DNA of 64,000 nt from Coffea arabica (lineage: Eukaryota > Streptophyta > Magnoliopsida > Gentianales > Rubiaceae), in NCBI RefSeq assembly GCF_036785885.1, contig NC_092322.1:11926466-11990465 (forward strand). Direction: 5' to 3'. Both the position numbers and the translations under genes were made by a program. Shown piece by piece: positions 1-12,818 of the stretch (positions are counted from its first letter, which is position 1; each line of letters begins with the position of its first letter). The notes beneath the pieces are model-generated. The model was given only the letters and a program-made list of their open reading frames with translations. It did not search any database and was not told the DNA's origin.

Positions 1-1922
1 TGCAACTTGACGTTTTTCATAGCCAGTGATAACATATATCTTGTCCATGAGTTCATGGTATTTTATCTGATAACTTACTCGAATGGCTTTTGGAGTAACA
101 CCTTCGTAACTAAGACCATGTATGCTAGTTGTCATCCTACCATTACCAAAAAAAAAAGAAAAAAGTAACATTTCTACCAGCCATTGCTACAAAATTCAGC
201 AGCACCCACCTACACAAAATTAAACAAATCATTAATTAAGCAAATATTGCCATGCCATCTAAGACAAGAACTACCAGTATTTGTCAATAATTAGCAAGGT
301 CATCACTTACATGTTATTTATAATGCCACTAGATACAAGAACTACAGGTAGATTAAATCGAAATTGAGACTAGTAAATTTCATGCAATGCAAAAGAAATC
401 TACTAATGCAATTAAGATAATGCTCAAGTTGCTCAAAAGTAACACAAACCATCAATTGATGTTGAATAAATGTGCAAAAATATATTAAGCATATGAGATT
501 ATTTGGTCATGTGATATAGAAGCACTACAAATGAACATGCTCGTATATGTGGTAGAAATCAAACATATTGAGCATGAATCTATGTTGTTATGTAGTTTTC
601 CTCTTGGACATTTTATCAAACACACGGTATGAGAAATCACTTGTTAAATAATTAGTATTCAAAATTTTTTTGAAAGCTATAGGAATATTCCAAAAACTAC
701 ACAATAGAAAAGATAAAGGAATAATCTTCATTTACCTTAAGATTATCAATTCGGGAAGAATATTTTCATCCACGAATACAATATCAGGAATGATAGTGAA
801 GTTTTAGATTCTATTAATATAAATATTGGCCTTTTAGAATTACTTTTGACAAGAAAAAAAATAACTAAAGGAAATAGTTCAGAGAGAGAATAAAGAAAGA
901 TATTAGATAAAAAAGAAAGATAGAGTGTGCCTCTATTTCTATTCTGCCATATATGCAACCTACGTGGCAAAAAAAGAATTATAAAGATAATAATTTTTAA
1001 AATTAGATTACTTTAGATATATGTTTTAGAAGAAGAGTTACAATAAACTCAGTTAACGTCCCTATCAGTTAAATCTGGTCTTGCGGACTTCTTGTTGCTA
1101 ATTTCTTGCATGTTCTGTCTTAATTGAAGAAGGGGAAAAAAGAAATCATCTTGTCGTCAAATGAGCCTAGCCCAATTTTAACTTGGGCTATTGAGCTTGT
1201 AGTCCATGGGGTAAAGCTACTACTCAAGTCTTTTCACCCGCTCGGTACACCACCGACGATGTTACCAGTTTTCATGCGCGGGTTAGATACATACAATACA
1301 TGGGTGATTTGCTTTGTCCCTAACCTTGAGAAATAGCTCCAGCATCAAATTTTGGACCCTAAAATTGCATTTTTTTTAAAAAAAATCTTTTTAAAATAAA
1401 CTGTTTAAATCAGATCAAATAACGTGGCTCAATCTGAATCGCAAATCTGAATCACGTCTACGATTGCCAGCGCAACCGTTCCTGTTTCTTGCAATCATGA
1501 ATGGAGTTATCCACATTAATCTTGGAAGAGACAGTAGTGATACTTATGAGGCGGACGTTTGAGCTTAGTTAATTGGTCTGAGTAACCACCAAAACCATGT
1601 GTCCCATATATGCATGCAGGCTGAAAATTAACATTGTCGTAGGATACGTTAACACTTGCATCACATTCCTCAATTTCACCAACTGCTCACCTCACTTCCT
1701 GAAGTTCTGAAATCAAACTAGGTACAAACTTTCCTTTCAAATCTTGGAGAGCCAATTTGTCTTCTACCCCTTCAATTCGTGGCCGACACTGCAACATTAG
1801 GTCAGTATTCACCGCCATAGTTCATCAATATTTATGCATCCAGCTAAAACCCTTTTCTCGATACATGCATCTATTTCAATCACACATGTAATTGTTCATT
1901 AACTCAAAAATATTTCAAACAG
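1..1922. other. Intergenic / 5' flank of the EIN3-like gene
   Basis: No gene is recognised here. The stretch is AT-rich and its ORFs are short with no family resemblance. The last few hundred bases must hold the promoter, the 5' untranslated region and at least one upstream intron of the EIN3-like gene, because the reading frame at 1923 opens right after a CAG splice acceptor. A good donor-like site (AG followed by GTCAGT) lies at about 1799-1806. Confidence 0.5.
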
Positions 1923-3234
1923 GGTTGAGTTTCATGAAGAAGAGGATGACCCTCTCAGCCCAGCAAACACAGAAATTGATCAAGAGGAAGATGAAGTTGA
2001 AGAGATTAGCTATGATGATCTCAAGAAACGGATGTGGAAGGATCGGCTGAAGATGGAAAAGCTGAAAAAGACGATGGAAAATGAAAGGCTGCTAGCTGAA
2101 TCCCAAGCTAAAGAAGATATGTCAAGAAGGAAGAAAATGTCAAGAGCTCAAGATTCAATTCTTAAGTCTATGGTGAAGATTATGGAAGTCTGCAATGCTC
2201 AAGGGTTTGTTTATGGGATTGTTCCAGAGAAGGGCAAAGCTATGACAGGCTCATCTGACAGTTTGCGCGAATGGTGGAAAGGTAAGGTCAAGTTTGATCA
2301 AATGGCTCCAGTTGCCATAGCCGAATTCTTGCCTAAAATTATTCAAGAAGGTGGAGTTGATCCAAATTCGCTTTTGTATCTTCTTCAAGGTATACCGGAT
2401 ACTATTTTAGGCTCACTTCTTTCAGCTCTTATGCAACACTGCGCTCCTCCCCAGCGGCGGTTTCCGTTAGAGAATGGTTTGCCACCGCCGTGGTGGCCTA
2501 CCGGGAAGGAACTCTGGTGGGGTGATCAAGGGATGGCGCAAGAACAAGGCGCACCACCGTATAAGAAGCCTCATGACCTTAAAAAGGCATGGAAGGTGAG
2601 TGTTTTGGCTTCTGTTATTAAGCATATGGCTCCAGATTTTAACCGATTGAGGAGGTTAGTGAGGCAGTCTAAATGCTTGCAAGATAAAATGACAGCCGGA
2701 GATACTTCTACTTGGTCCAGAATTGTTGATCAAGAAGAAGCCCTTTCGAAATTGACTGAGAAAGCACTGAAGATTTCACCATCCGAGCAAGATGATCAAG
2801 AAAAGGAAAAGGAGGAGGGCCTTAATTTGGCAAGTGTAGCAGCAAGTGAGAAAAGGAAGTGCATGTTTGAATGTGAGGTGATTTTGGATAGTTTGCTTGC
2901 TTGCCAGAACTCTGATTGTCCACAAAGTAATCTAAGTTCTGGATTTTCAGACAAGAATTCTAGGTCTGAGCATGAAAAAACATGCATTTACCGCAAGAGT
3001 GATGGTGAAAAGAATGATGCAGACATTAAATCTCAAGAATCTAATTCATTTCCAGTTGGTCTTTCAATCCACCATCAACCATTTCCTGAAGGACAAGTAT
3101 TGTTCACAGCAGATCAAGTAATGGTTAATGATGATCATCATGGGGTGACCAGCCAACATGATTGGATGGATACCTATCATGATGAAATTGGACAACTTCC
3201 TTGGATCATGATGCATATGGAAACATGGACTTAA
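1923..3234 (+). CDS. EIL: EIN3-like (EIL) ethylene-response transcription factor, main exon
   Basis: Plant-specific nuclear transcription factor of the EIN3/EIL family, which binds promoters in ethylene (or, for some members, sulfur-starvation) signalling. The open frame runs from a CAG acceptor at 1920-1922 to a stop at 3232-3234. Its start is acidic ([15 protein letters not shown]), followed by the family's N-terminal basic/coiled region ([16 protein letters not shown]), the core with [53 protein letters not shown] and [14 protein letters not shown], and the later blocks [14 protein letters not shown] and CQNSDCP. The DPLSP start and the CQNSDCP block resemble Arabidopsis EIL4/EIL5 from memory. 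The true start codon is probably split by the intron (AT, then G at 1923, giving MVEF); the first exon is not located. The next in-frame ATG, at 2032, would cut conserved residues. The tail looks frame-broken: see the finding at 3190-3308. Confidence 0.93.
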
Positions 3235-3308
3235 ATTTGATTCCATCAGAAGAAAGTCCAGTTCCACAAGAAAGTGCAACTTCGATTTGGGATTTGTCAT
3301 ATCATTAA

Positions 3309-3635
3309 GTACAAGCGGTCATTTTCAGCTTCTGGTCATATTACAGCCCTGTGCTGCAAGACTTATTTTAGTGTTACACTGTTGGTGTCTCTCTTTCTTT
3401 ATTACATATTTTGTGTACCTTTTTCTCCTACTTCATAAGTTTCTTGCTTTGTTATTCGCTTTAATCTTTGAAGGTTTGTTTTTACTTGGTCACATATTTG
3501 GATGATAAATATTCCCTAGTATCTTTTAATCTATTCTTTACATTGGATCATTGACTGTCAACTTATGCCTGTAGGAGTATATCATAAGAAGCTTTTGCCT
3601 TACAATTTCCCAAGAACCTAAAAATCTACCAGATA
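3309..3635. other. Convergent intergenic spacer
   Basis: Short T-rich interval between the ends of the EIN3-like gene (+) and the inositol phosphatase gene (-). It should hold both 3' untranslated regions. No further gene is seen. Confidence 0.6.
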
Positions 3636-6600
3636 TTACAATTGAGGTGAGTCATAAAAGCTATGCCTCATAGGTATACAATCTTCAAAGCCCAATCTTG
3701 AGCCTGTGCATGAAAAGCCCTTCCTAAACTTTGCTTGCTTGTTCTTCATCTCCACCTCTACAGCAAATACAGCACATACAGGTCTATGATCTGAAAATCT
3801 GGATTCTCCCCGAATATAAGATAACTGCTCAATCCCATCTCCACGCCACAATATTCTATCACACCTGAAGTCCATAAATCTAGAAATCAAGAAAATGCTG
3901 ATTTGATGTGTCATCAAATTCTTTTATGCCATTACTTGTTTTTAAATGTGAAGGAAAAATGGGAAGGATACAAACCATGCTGGGGTTCGCCTCTTTTTCT
4001 TAGATTTTACAGTCTCTCCAGCGTAGGAATCAGAGTTGTGTGAGTACTTGTAAGTTGGAGCAAAGAAGATCTTCCCTTCATGAAAACCACTAAATACCCT
4101 GCCTGCTTCTCTCTCCATGTTTAGCTGTGCTCCAGTAAGTTAAGACCTTGTCAGTCAACTAAATATAAATGAGAGTTTAAAATCAGAAAAATATGACACA
4201 AAACTTCCAGGCTAAAGCCAGCTTAGCCTAATTATATTAGTAAAACTTGAAAGAACTCTAACAGAAAAGAAAGGGTCTAACAATCGCCAATAATGCAACT
4301 AATGCTCACAATCTTCTTCTATTTCCTTATTCCAGTTTTGCTAGAACTTTATTTCTATTGTTGCATGCATCTCTTGCTTGTCTCTTTCTCAGATATATTA
4401 GTGGAATTTGGACATGTTTAAAGAGTTCAAGAGCTAATACATTAGTAAAACCCTATAAACTCCTAGAATTCGAAATGAAAAACTTGCTTTTAGATGTTTT
4501 ATTTTCTTTTTCACTTTTGGAAAATTCTTTTTCTTAGCTGTGGTATATTGTTTCTTTCTCAAATTTGGATGTCCAAATTTCCAAGCGGCATATTTCTAGA
4601 GCTTGTAGGTTAATTAGATACAGTTGCCATGACAATTGAGCATTAAGTGATTGTACAATTCATGCACCTTAATCACCTACGTGTTCATATCTAAACAATA
4701 CAGTTGTCAGAAACCTGCGATTGTAACGAGTCTTGATACATCGCTGGAGTGGTGGCATAGCTAATGAGTCAATATCATGTTAACATACTGTGGTTATTTT
4801 AGGCCTCAATGCCATATTAGGTGTCTAGTTGACTTAGTGACGCCTAAGTCTATTTCAAACAAAATCTCCAATTCAGAACTAAACTGTTGACTAAGTGAAA
4901 TTAAGGTCTCTTTCAATCAATATCTCCATTTCTAAACTAGACTAGCAATTTCTGAGGCCACCAACCTGATCCCTTTCCAGAAGGGAATCCCAGTCATTGT
5001 CCTCTAACAGCAGTCTGGTTTCTTCGTAGCTTAAAGACACCCGGTAATTCAAGTCTCCAAGCCAGATAATGCGGCTGAAAATGCAAGTTCCAAAGTCAAA
5101 ATTTTGGATGAAAATCCGCAAAAGATTATGGCTAGAAAAATACATTTTCTTCTATATTGACTTACTCGTGGTCAATAATTCTTTCTGGAATTTGACGAAT
5201 CGGATTTTTGCAAATCCTGGGGAATTGCGTACTCTTTAGAATTTCAGCTACATCAGCATTTCTTCTGAGTTCATCTCCTTCCTTTTCCCCAGAAGCCAAG
5301 TGACTGCAGACAAAGCATAAGCTTGTTTGGTGCAATGACAAGCTTACTGATATACAGCCCTGCAGTAAAGTACAAAAAAAGTACTCAAGAGTACTGTTTT
5401 ACCATGCAATTGTGTCTATCCACAATGAAAAAATTGGGCTGGTATCCCTTAAATTAATCCTATGAACCATTTTTTCGAGTGCCCGCATAAGGAAAATAGA
5501 TGGCCAGGGGTGTAAAAGTGTCCAACTAAATTGAATATTGTAGAACTTATACTTGTTTGTTTACTTCAACGAATTTGAAATTGTATTCAAGTTTAGTTTG
5601 TTTTTGTATCAAATCAAACTAAAATGACTTTTTGTAAAGCCAAATACGAGTCAAGTTTTAGCAGGTTGAATTTTTTGATATGTAAGTTTTAAGATAAATG
5701 CTAATTGAACCAAACTCGAGTTAATTTAAAATTTTACAAAACACAATATACTATTTATATTTGACTTAATTAGTTGGCTAATTAAATTTGAAGGAACTCT
5801 TACTGAACCGAACATGATTCTAGTATTGACTAGTTAGATTTGTCTTTCACCCCTATTGAAGGCGCACCTCATCAAAGCACGAATTAGACCAATGATGAAT
5901 GAACACTAAGTTTTTTTCTTTCTTAAGGAATACTTTGGTTCGACTCTAGCTCTTTTCATTCTCTTTATATTCGCTCCCTGAGGGTTGTAGCAGTCTCATT
6001 AATTTAAGCAAGAGGAATTGCTTGTCAGCACCTAGATTGAAGAATTGTGAAGGAGAAAGTCCCGTGCGCCAAGTGCAATTTTATATACATGGCAGTGTCG
6101 ACATCAGTAAGGTTTGTTTAATCCTAGGAATAGTTTAAGGGATTTCTAGCTAGTCTTAGGATGATAAACTAATAATTTGTCTGATAAAATATTTCGATAT
6201 ACAGTCCATCATTAACCGACCAAAGACAGCAGGGCAAGGCAAGGAGAAGAATAATGATCAAGTTAAACCAACCTTATTGCCAAGATAACCCATGATTCCT
6301 CTTCCAATGCAGGAGATTCTGAGATGACCAATGTGTTGCACTAACTCTTTTCTGGCCCAAACTGAAAGAAAAATGCCAACCATTTGCTTGCTTGCGACAA
6401 GACGGTAACACATTCTAGGAGAAGGAATTTCGGCCAACTGAAGGAATTCATCCATGCTAGAATCTCCAGAGGAGAAAGGAGAAGCACAAGGGTCACTAAG
6501 CTTCCTAGGCAGCCTGTTCGAAATTGAAGATTCCAAGGGGCAATTGCAAATCTTGAGAAGGCTATTATCAATTTTTAGATTTCTGCTGAGCACTTTCAGA

Positions 6601-8405
6601 GATGGCTTATGGAAAACATTGGATTTTGAGTCCTTTGAGTTGTGTGAGTGCTTTGAATTCGACCCCTCCGAAAATGAATCCATATATTCATGATATGACT
6701 TGTTCAATGCTTGGCTTATGAGGGCTAGCCATTTTACTGCAGGCTCATTGTCTTCACTAACTAAAACATTTCCAGCACTCAAAGGAACAATCTCCTGAAA
6801 CCTGAAATACACATACTATCTTATCTTAGTATCGATAATTGCACATAAAACTCAGTAACCTAACTACTTTTTTCAATCAAATATGCAGGTGATGAAGCAT
6901 ACCCTAACACATATATATCTGAAGAGCCCTCCACCTGCAAGAAATGTTCAAGATTTAGGCCAGGATCAGGTGTCTTCCCTCCCACATTCCACGTTCCAAC
7001 GAATATCCTACAACTCACAGAGACATTTACAACGCCTGCAACACTTTGTTCTCGTCTTTGACAAGAAATAGTAAGAGTCAAAAAACCTGATATTTCTTTC
7101 TGGAATACCTGATGTCTTGAACAATGGTTGAAGGTGCCATAGGCTGGTCAAAGTATGAGAGGTTGAGGCCTTCAATCCGGGAGCTACTGTGCCTTTCTGG
7201 GAATATATAAGAATATAATAGAATGATTCCCACTTTGCTACGTACTAAGAAAGAAATTACTACGATAATTTCCAATGTCAAAGGCCTCTTGGTCAATATC
7301 AACAGTAAAAAACTACTTTCATATTATCTCAGTTTCATACTACTACAATGAATATCTTGGCAATAATCAATATGCAATAGTCTTCTGGTAGTTGAGCTAC
7401 CCTATACGCTAGCCAGCCAAGATCATAAAACCTACAAGAATACTAATTCTCCGACTACGTGTCTTTCAGCACTAGTACCAACAGTATCAATCACGGATTA
7501 TCTTGTTTAATATGTCATTTTCAATACTTGAGATGATGTACAATTTTTCACAGGATGTATAGAAGCGTGTGCAAATTATTCTTGTCCCTAAACAGATTCA
7601 ATTAATATTGATGAGTCACTAGGTTCATAATCAGTAAACATAAATTTCAGAATAGAAAAGTAGGAAGGTGATACATAAAATTCTTCTGTTATGTTATGTT
7701 GCACATGAAGAGTACTAAAATCTCCACTGCATGCACCAGAAACAATTTTATATATTTTTGATGATCCCTACCTGAGAAATTTTTCTGCACAGAGGGCAAT
7801 GACGCCTCTAGGAATACTTTCATTCTTGATGTCAGCCTGCTATCCAAATCTGTCTCCAAATAACTCAACAAGATATAAAGTACGAAAGATAAAGGAAAAA
7901 AACATTTATTTTTTGCATGCCTTTTTAAAACCTTGATATTCTCACGTAGAATACATTATTAATTTTTTTTTAAAAAAAAAAAATTCTTGGAGATAACAAG
8001 AGGGGGAGACTCACCTTGATCATTTCCATCAAGTTGAGTAACATCTTCTTCTGAGCTTTCTCTACTATTTCTCTTGGAACTAAATATCTTTGGAAATATT
8101 GACTTTATCCCATTTCATGAATATCCAAAATACAAATTAGAAAAGGATAGAAGACAGATTTTTTTTAAAAAAAAAAATCAAGAATACATGCTATTAGACA
8201 TAATGGAATACAAATACATCTGACGGCAACTTTTTTTTAAAAAAAAAGGGGTAAATAAAGAAGAGAGGATGTATACCTTCTTTTTCTTTTCACCCTTGAC
8301 AGAATTTTCAGGAGTTGTGGACTTGCTTGAACAGCAGGAACTGCTGGGGTTAGTCATGTGGGCTTTATCCTCACCCATGAAAGGCCTTCTTCGTGGAGAT
8401 GACAT
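3636..8405 (-). CDS. IP5P: Type I inositol polyphosphate 5-phosphatase, 10 exons
   Basis: Removes the 5-phosphate from inositol polyphosphates and/or phosphoinositides, acting in the cytosol or at membranes to damp inositol signalling. Exons on the minus strand: 8277-8405, 8015-8102, 7772-7853 (start uncertain), 7109-7196, 6903-7007, 6273-6801, 5166-5359, 4966-5074, 3976-4124, 3636-3864. Motifs in order: [10 protein letters not shown] (exon 5), YVLGFQEIVPL across the exon 5/6 join, GYLGNKG across 6/7, [10 protein letters not shown] (exon 7), WLGDLNYR (exon 8), RTPAWCDRIL across 9/10, and FSDHRPV (exon 10). These are the substrate and Mg-binding blocks of the endonuclease/exonuclease/phosphatase fold. 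Exon 6 carries the long low-complexity Ser-rich insert usual in plant type I enzymes. The start is the ATG at 8403-8405. Reading phases agree at every join except exon 2/3, where the canonical sites are one base out. Intron 6 (5360-6272) holds a small hAT-like repeat. Confidence 0.93.
5506..5855. repeat. hAT-like MITE in phosphatase intron 6
   Basis: AT-rich, non-coding stretch of about 350 bp starting AGGGGTGTAAAAG and ending CTTTCACCCCT, so its ends form short terminal inverted repeats of the type seen on hAT-derived MITEs. No clear 8-bp target duplication is seen. It sits between exons 6 and 7 of the inositol phosphatase gene and does not touch coding sequence. Confidence 0.45.
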
Positions 8406-10438
8406 TCATTCTATTGCTAATATTCTGCAACTGTAAATTTTTGTATGATTCTCAGGTTAATGGTCAGCAGCAACTCCTAAACATATGTAACTCATGCGGT
8501 TTGGTTAGATCAGTTTCTGTGCCAACGTTGACAGCACTCATCAAAATTCAAATTTCTTGATTTGCCTTTTGTTTGCATGCATTTTTGTGCTTTTGTGATT
8601 TATGTTTGTTATTTGTGTTTCAGTTGAAAACCACCACCATTTACTTATCCTTTTCTCTTTTTCTTTTTTTTTTTTGATTGGTTTTGGGGTGTGGTGATTC
8701 TTCACTATTTCTTCAATTGGATATTGCTTTGATTTCTTTTCCTTTTTCTTTTGTTTTGATTGGCTGGACTTTTGTGTTTTTGTTCAAAGAAATGAGAGTT
8801 TGCTGCCAAACTTTTCGGAGCCAAATGGGATAAGCGGTTAATACATGTAAAGTTAAATATTTACACATGATAGATAGAGAGATTGGAGTGCATATGGATA
8901 TGGGAATGTGGAAATCATGGACCCCATATACCATACACTGAAAATTTTCCTAAAATTTTGTTTGTTATCCTAAAATTTTGCCATTTTCCCACAAATTTCC
9001 CAGTTTTTGTTCACAGGAAAAAGGAAAATGGCCCTCTTCTTATTGACTAGTAAAGCTTCCTCATCCCCCTTTTCTTTTTGTTTTGGGTTTTTTTTTTGGG
9101 GGCTGGGGGGTTATTTAATATTTCAAAAAATGGGGATTTATTTAATTTATTCTGAGCCAGCAGGATACAAAAAGACCATCATAAACTCCAAGAAAAAGGA
9201 AAAAAAAAAAAAAAGGATGACCCCGCTTTTAGTTGCAATGAAAAGCTACTACAATTCGAACAGTAGGGTTCCTTCAACTCCAAATATGGCAAAAATATAT
9301 TCATACCGTGATATGAAAGTCAAAGGAATATAGGATCACCTCCAAGGAAGGTAACAAAAGAGAACTACCATATTTGCCTTGATTTACCAAACAAAATTTG
9401 CAGCTTTAGCTTTGATTAGTTCACTAAAAGAGAAATGATGCAGTAACTACCAGTTGACTGAAACAAGAAAATTATGGTTGTCCAAGAGCAAAATAGCAGT
9501 ATTGATTTCATAACCTGAAGACTCTGTTTGATTAATACATTGATTATTAGCATGTCGTTGGTCCATGAATTCTTTTTGAGTTTTGACAACCATATCTTCA
9601 TCAACAAATTCTTTGTAACAACCATGCATTCAATACCTAGCAAGAATTCAAGGACCATATATAACAGTTGAGGTTCCAAAACCATCTGATAAGAACAGCA
9701 AATTTGGGCGCCCTAATACAAGAATAAAAGAGTTAAAACTCTCCACGAGATTTAGAAGAAAAGAAGGAAATACAAAAGGCCAAAAAGAGATTTAAAAAAA
9801 AATGGTGCTCTGTCGTACAATTTCATATTCAAACAGCCTGTTGAGGCATCAAGAGAATGTGTGAAGGATCTGTAGCCCAATCAACTAATGCAGTCGAAAT
9901 ATTGAATAAATAAGACTGGAGAGGTGGGGAATTCCATATAAGGGAAGTTACTCCAGCTGAAGAGATTCATCTGCTGCATGAGCAAATCAATAAAAGGAAA
10001 AGTTAACTGAAAATTATGAACCTGGCATGTGTGAACATGTTGAGATTGATGCTAGGCAAGTCAACAGAAAACTGAAACTCATAAGTTACTAGACGTTTCT
10101 ATCAGTAAAACTACATAGGAAGTCAAATCTATTTAGCCCTCAAATCCTCAACATCGAAATTGATGTCAATGCTGCATTCAACTTGTTCAATAAAAAGGAC
10201 AAACGAAACTCTTTTGCTACATCCCAACAACACGGCTTGACGTTCTCTACATGTCATGCTGCGAAGATATGGTAGTCTTTTGCTACTAATAGTATCTATA
10301 TCTACCAAAGAAATTATGAAATCAAACTATAGCAACCACATGTCAAATAAATACATCATTGTTTGATCAGCTGAGGCGTGAACAAAAATCAAAGGCCAAA
10401 TGAAGAGACAGACAATACCTCAGTCAAAACCATTAGTG
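8406..10438. other. Intergenic region between phosphatase promoter and phosphoglycerate mutase 3' end
   Basis: Holds the promoter and 5' UTR of the phosphatase gene (pyrimidine-rich tracts at about 8640-8760) and, further on, the 3' flank of the phosphoglycerate mutase gene. ORFs of 60-108 codons here have no family resemblance and contain homopolymer runs, so none is called as a gene. Confidence 0.5.
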
Positions 10439-12784
10439 TCACATTTCATCTAACTGTTGTCTATATAATGCCAAGCTCTGCAGAAAGAAAGTTTCACAAG
10501 TGTCAAGGTGCCAGTTAACTGTTGCATTCGACAGCATAATGTCATGTGTTACGTAAAATAACGGAAGATGAAAATATACTTCCAAATCTGGGTTCAAAAA
10601 CAGCGATTTAACTGGTCAGAAGCTATCTTATGATACTGCACATGGTATATATGAAACACATATTACTACCAGTAACTGAATTGAATCTTCCCATATCAAA
10701 AAATAATTTTCTTTACAAAGTAATATATTCATTACCTTCTATAGGCCGAATGTGCTAATTCTCAATTTATGTGCTGAACAAGGGAAATTGAAGATCTAAT
10801 CTATATGGCCACTTAAAATCATTCAATGAAGCCTACCTAAACCAAATACTTCCAAGAAAGGACTAGCACTTATGTATGAACTGGACCATTTTAGTGATCA
10901 ACCATCCATATTAACATGGAACCAACAGTAAGGAGGTGGTGTGCAAGAATGCCATGTAGATTGATATTGGGCACCAATGTGCCACAGTAGAAAGGTTCAA
11001 GAGCAGTCTTGTACAAGAAAAGAGTAAGAATGTTGGATATGGAGGTAAAAGACAGGGGAAAGAATAGAAGAGAGTTCAGGAGATGAATATTTAATGGGTG
11101 AGAAACAGAGTAACTTTCTCACTATCTCTAGCATTTGCGGCCCCCTAAATCCCTTTGGCCTATCTGAAAACTTTCTAATTCCAAGATAAAGTGCCAGTTG
11201 AGGTAGTAGCCTGAAAGTGCATTTTTTACACAGAGGAGAACAGTAAAAACCATATGAATATGATTGATAAATGGAAAACAAAAACCGTGCCAAAAACCAT
11301 GATAAATGCAAAGAGCACATTGTGTACATGCATGTAAGGGCATGTATATGACAGTCTACTGCTGACATAAAAGGTTATCAATTCGATTAACAAATGCTAT
11401 ATTTGCTGCTCAGTATTTATGGTGTTCAGTCACCATTTGGTAATGTGCAACTCTAGAAATGTAACTGTTACTTCACTTTTTCCCTTTCTGGGAACCTCTG
11501 CAAAGCATAAAAAAGAAAAGCTAAAGATAAATTCCTCACAGAGTTTGAAGCTTAAACACAAAGAGGGCTTTGCACTTAAGATCAATTTTGATTAACAACA
11601 GCACATCTGCAGTATCAACAATCCAGTGTAAGCCTATTAGCTTTGTAGAAAACCACAGACTTTCTAAGGGTATTTCTCTCAGTGGATTGACACTTGAACG
11701 CTAACCTGATGAAAATTACTTCACAGCAAAATTGGGGTAATCAATATTAAAAAAGAGAGAAAGAAAGTATATACCTCAGTATAAGCATAAACACCAACCT
11801 CTGTAGATCCCAAGGGGCTGCCCCTCCTTATGAATTTTCCTTCTTTATATATGTATAGCATAGGTACCCCAGTTGACAATTCTAAGTCAATGACCTGTCA
11901 CAAGAAACTAAATGAGCCACAACTAAGATAAATTACATGGTGAGCAAATCTATTAGAAAGCATTTTATAGGTCTGAGGCTGTAGAAATAAAAAATATTAC
12001 CTCCTGAGAAGTTAGTTTATCAAGATACATAATCATGGATCTCAGGGAATTTGCATGAGCCACCACCATTACATGTTTTCCAATCAAAAGTTGAGGTTCA
12101 ATCTGCAAACTAGATGTTATTAGCATTCAGGTATTTAGAAGTACAAGTCTTGAATGCCAAACAGAACAATGTCATGGTTAAGTATCTACATTTCTATCAA
12201 GCATAGACACCATGGCTTACATGCTCTCTAAAGAAAGTAACTGCTCTCTTCAAGCACATCTCCAAACTCTCACCATTAGGGGGCCGTACATCATAACTTC
12301 TACGCCATTTCTGAACCTGATCTTTCCCATATTGTTCAGCTGTCTTCTGCTTGTTAAAACCCTGAAGATCACCATACCTGGAAATAGTCTACCAGTGTCA
12401 CATTGAGCTGAAATCTTTCAGTGGATGTTGAAGGCTAAAAATGAGCACAAAATAAATATAGCATTACATTCTTTCATTCAGCTGCCATGCTTTGATAATT
12501 GGAATGGTTTGATTCTGGGTTTCCTCACTGTGAATTTGACTCCACATTTCAGCTTGTTCATTCTCATTATGAATAATTATGGGCACCTGGAAACTATAAG
12601 TAGGTTAACTACCAAAGAAGCAGGATGGCTGTTTCAAACTGTGAAAAGAAAAGGAAGATAAAGCCTTCGATTCTGATTTCAATGCGAAATTTACACTTTT
12701 AGTATGTTTTAATCAATAGTAACGGGAATTTCCTCGCCTGATTTATCCCTTGTTCTCTTGAAAATATCTTCCATATTCCCCTTT

Positions 12785-12818
<34 letters not shown>

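Noticed and set aside
9007-9333. 108-codon plus-strand frame
   Set aside because: Largely encoded by T- and A-homopolymers (FFFWGLGG, KKKEKKKKR).
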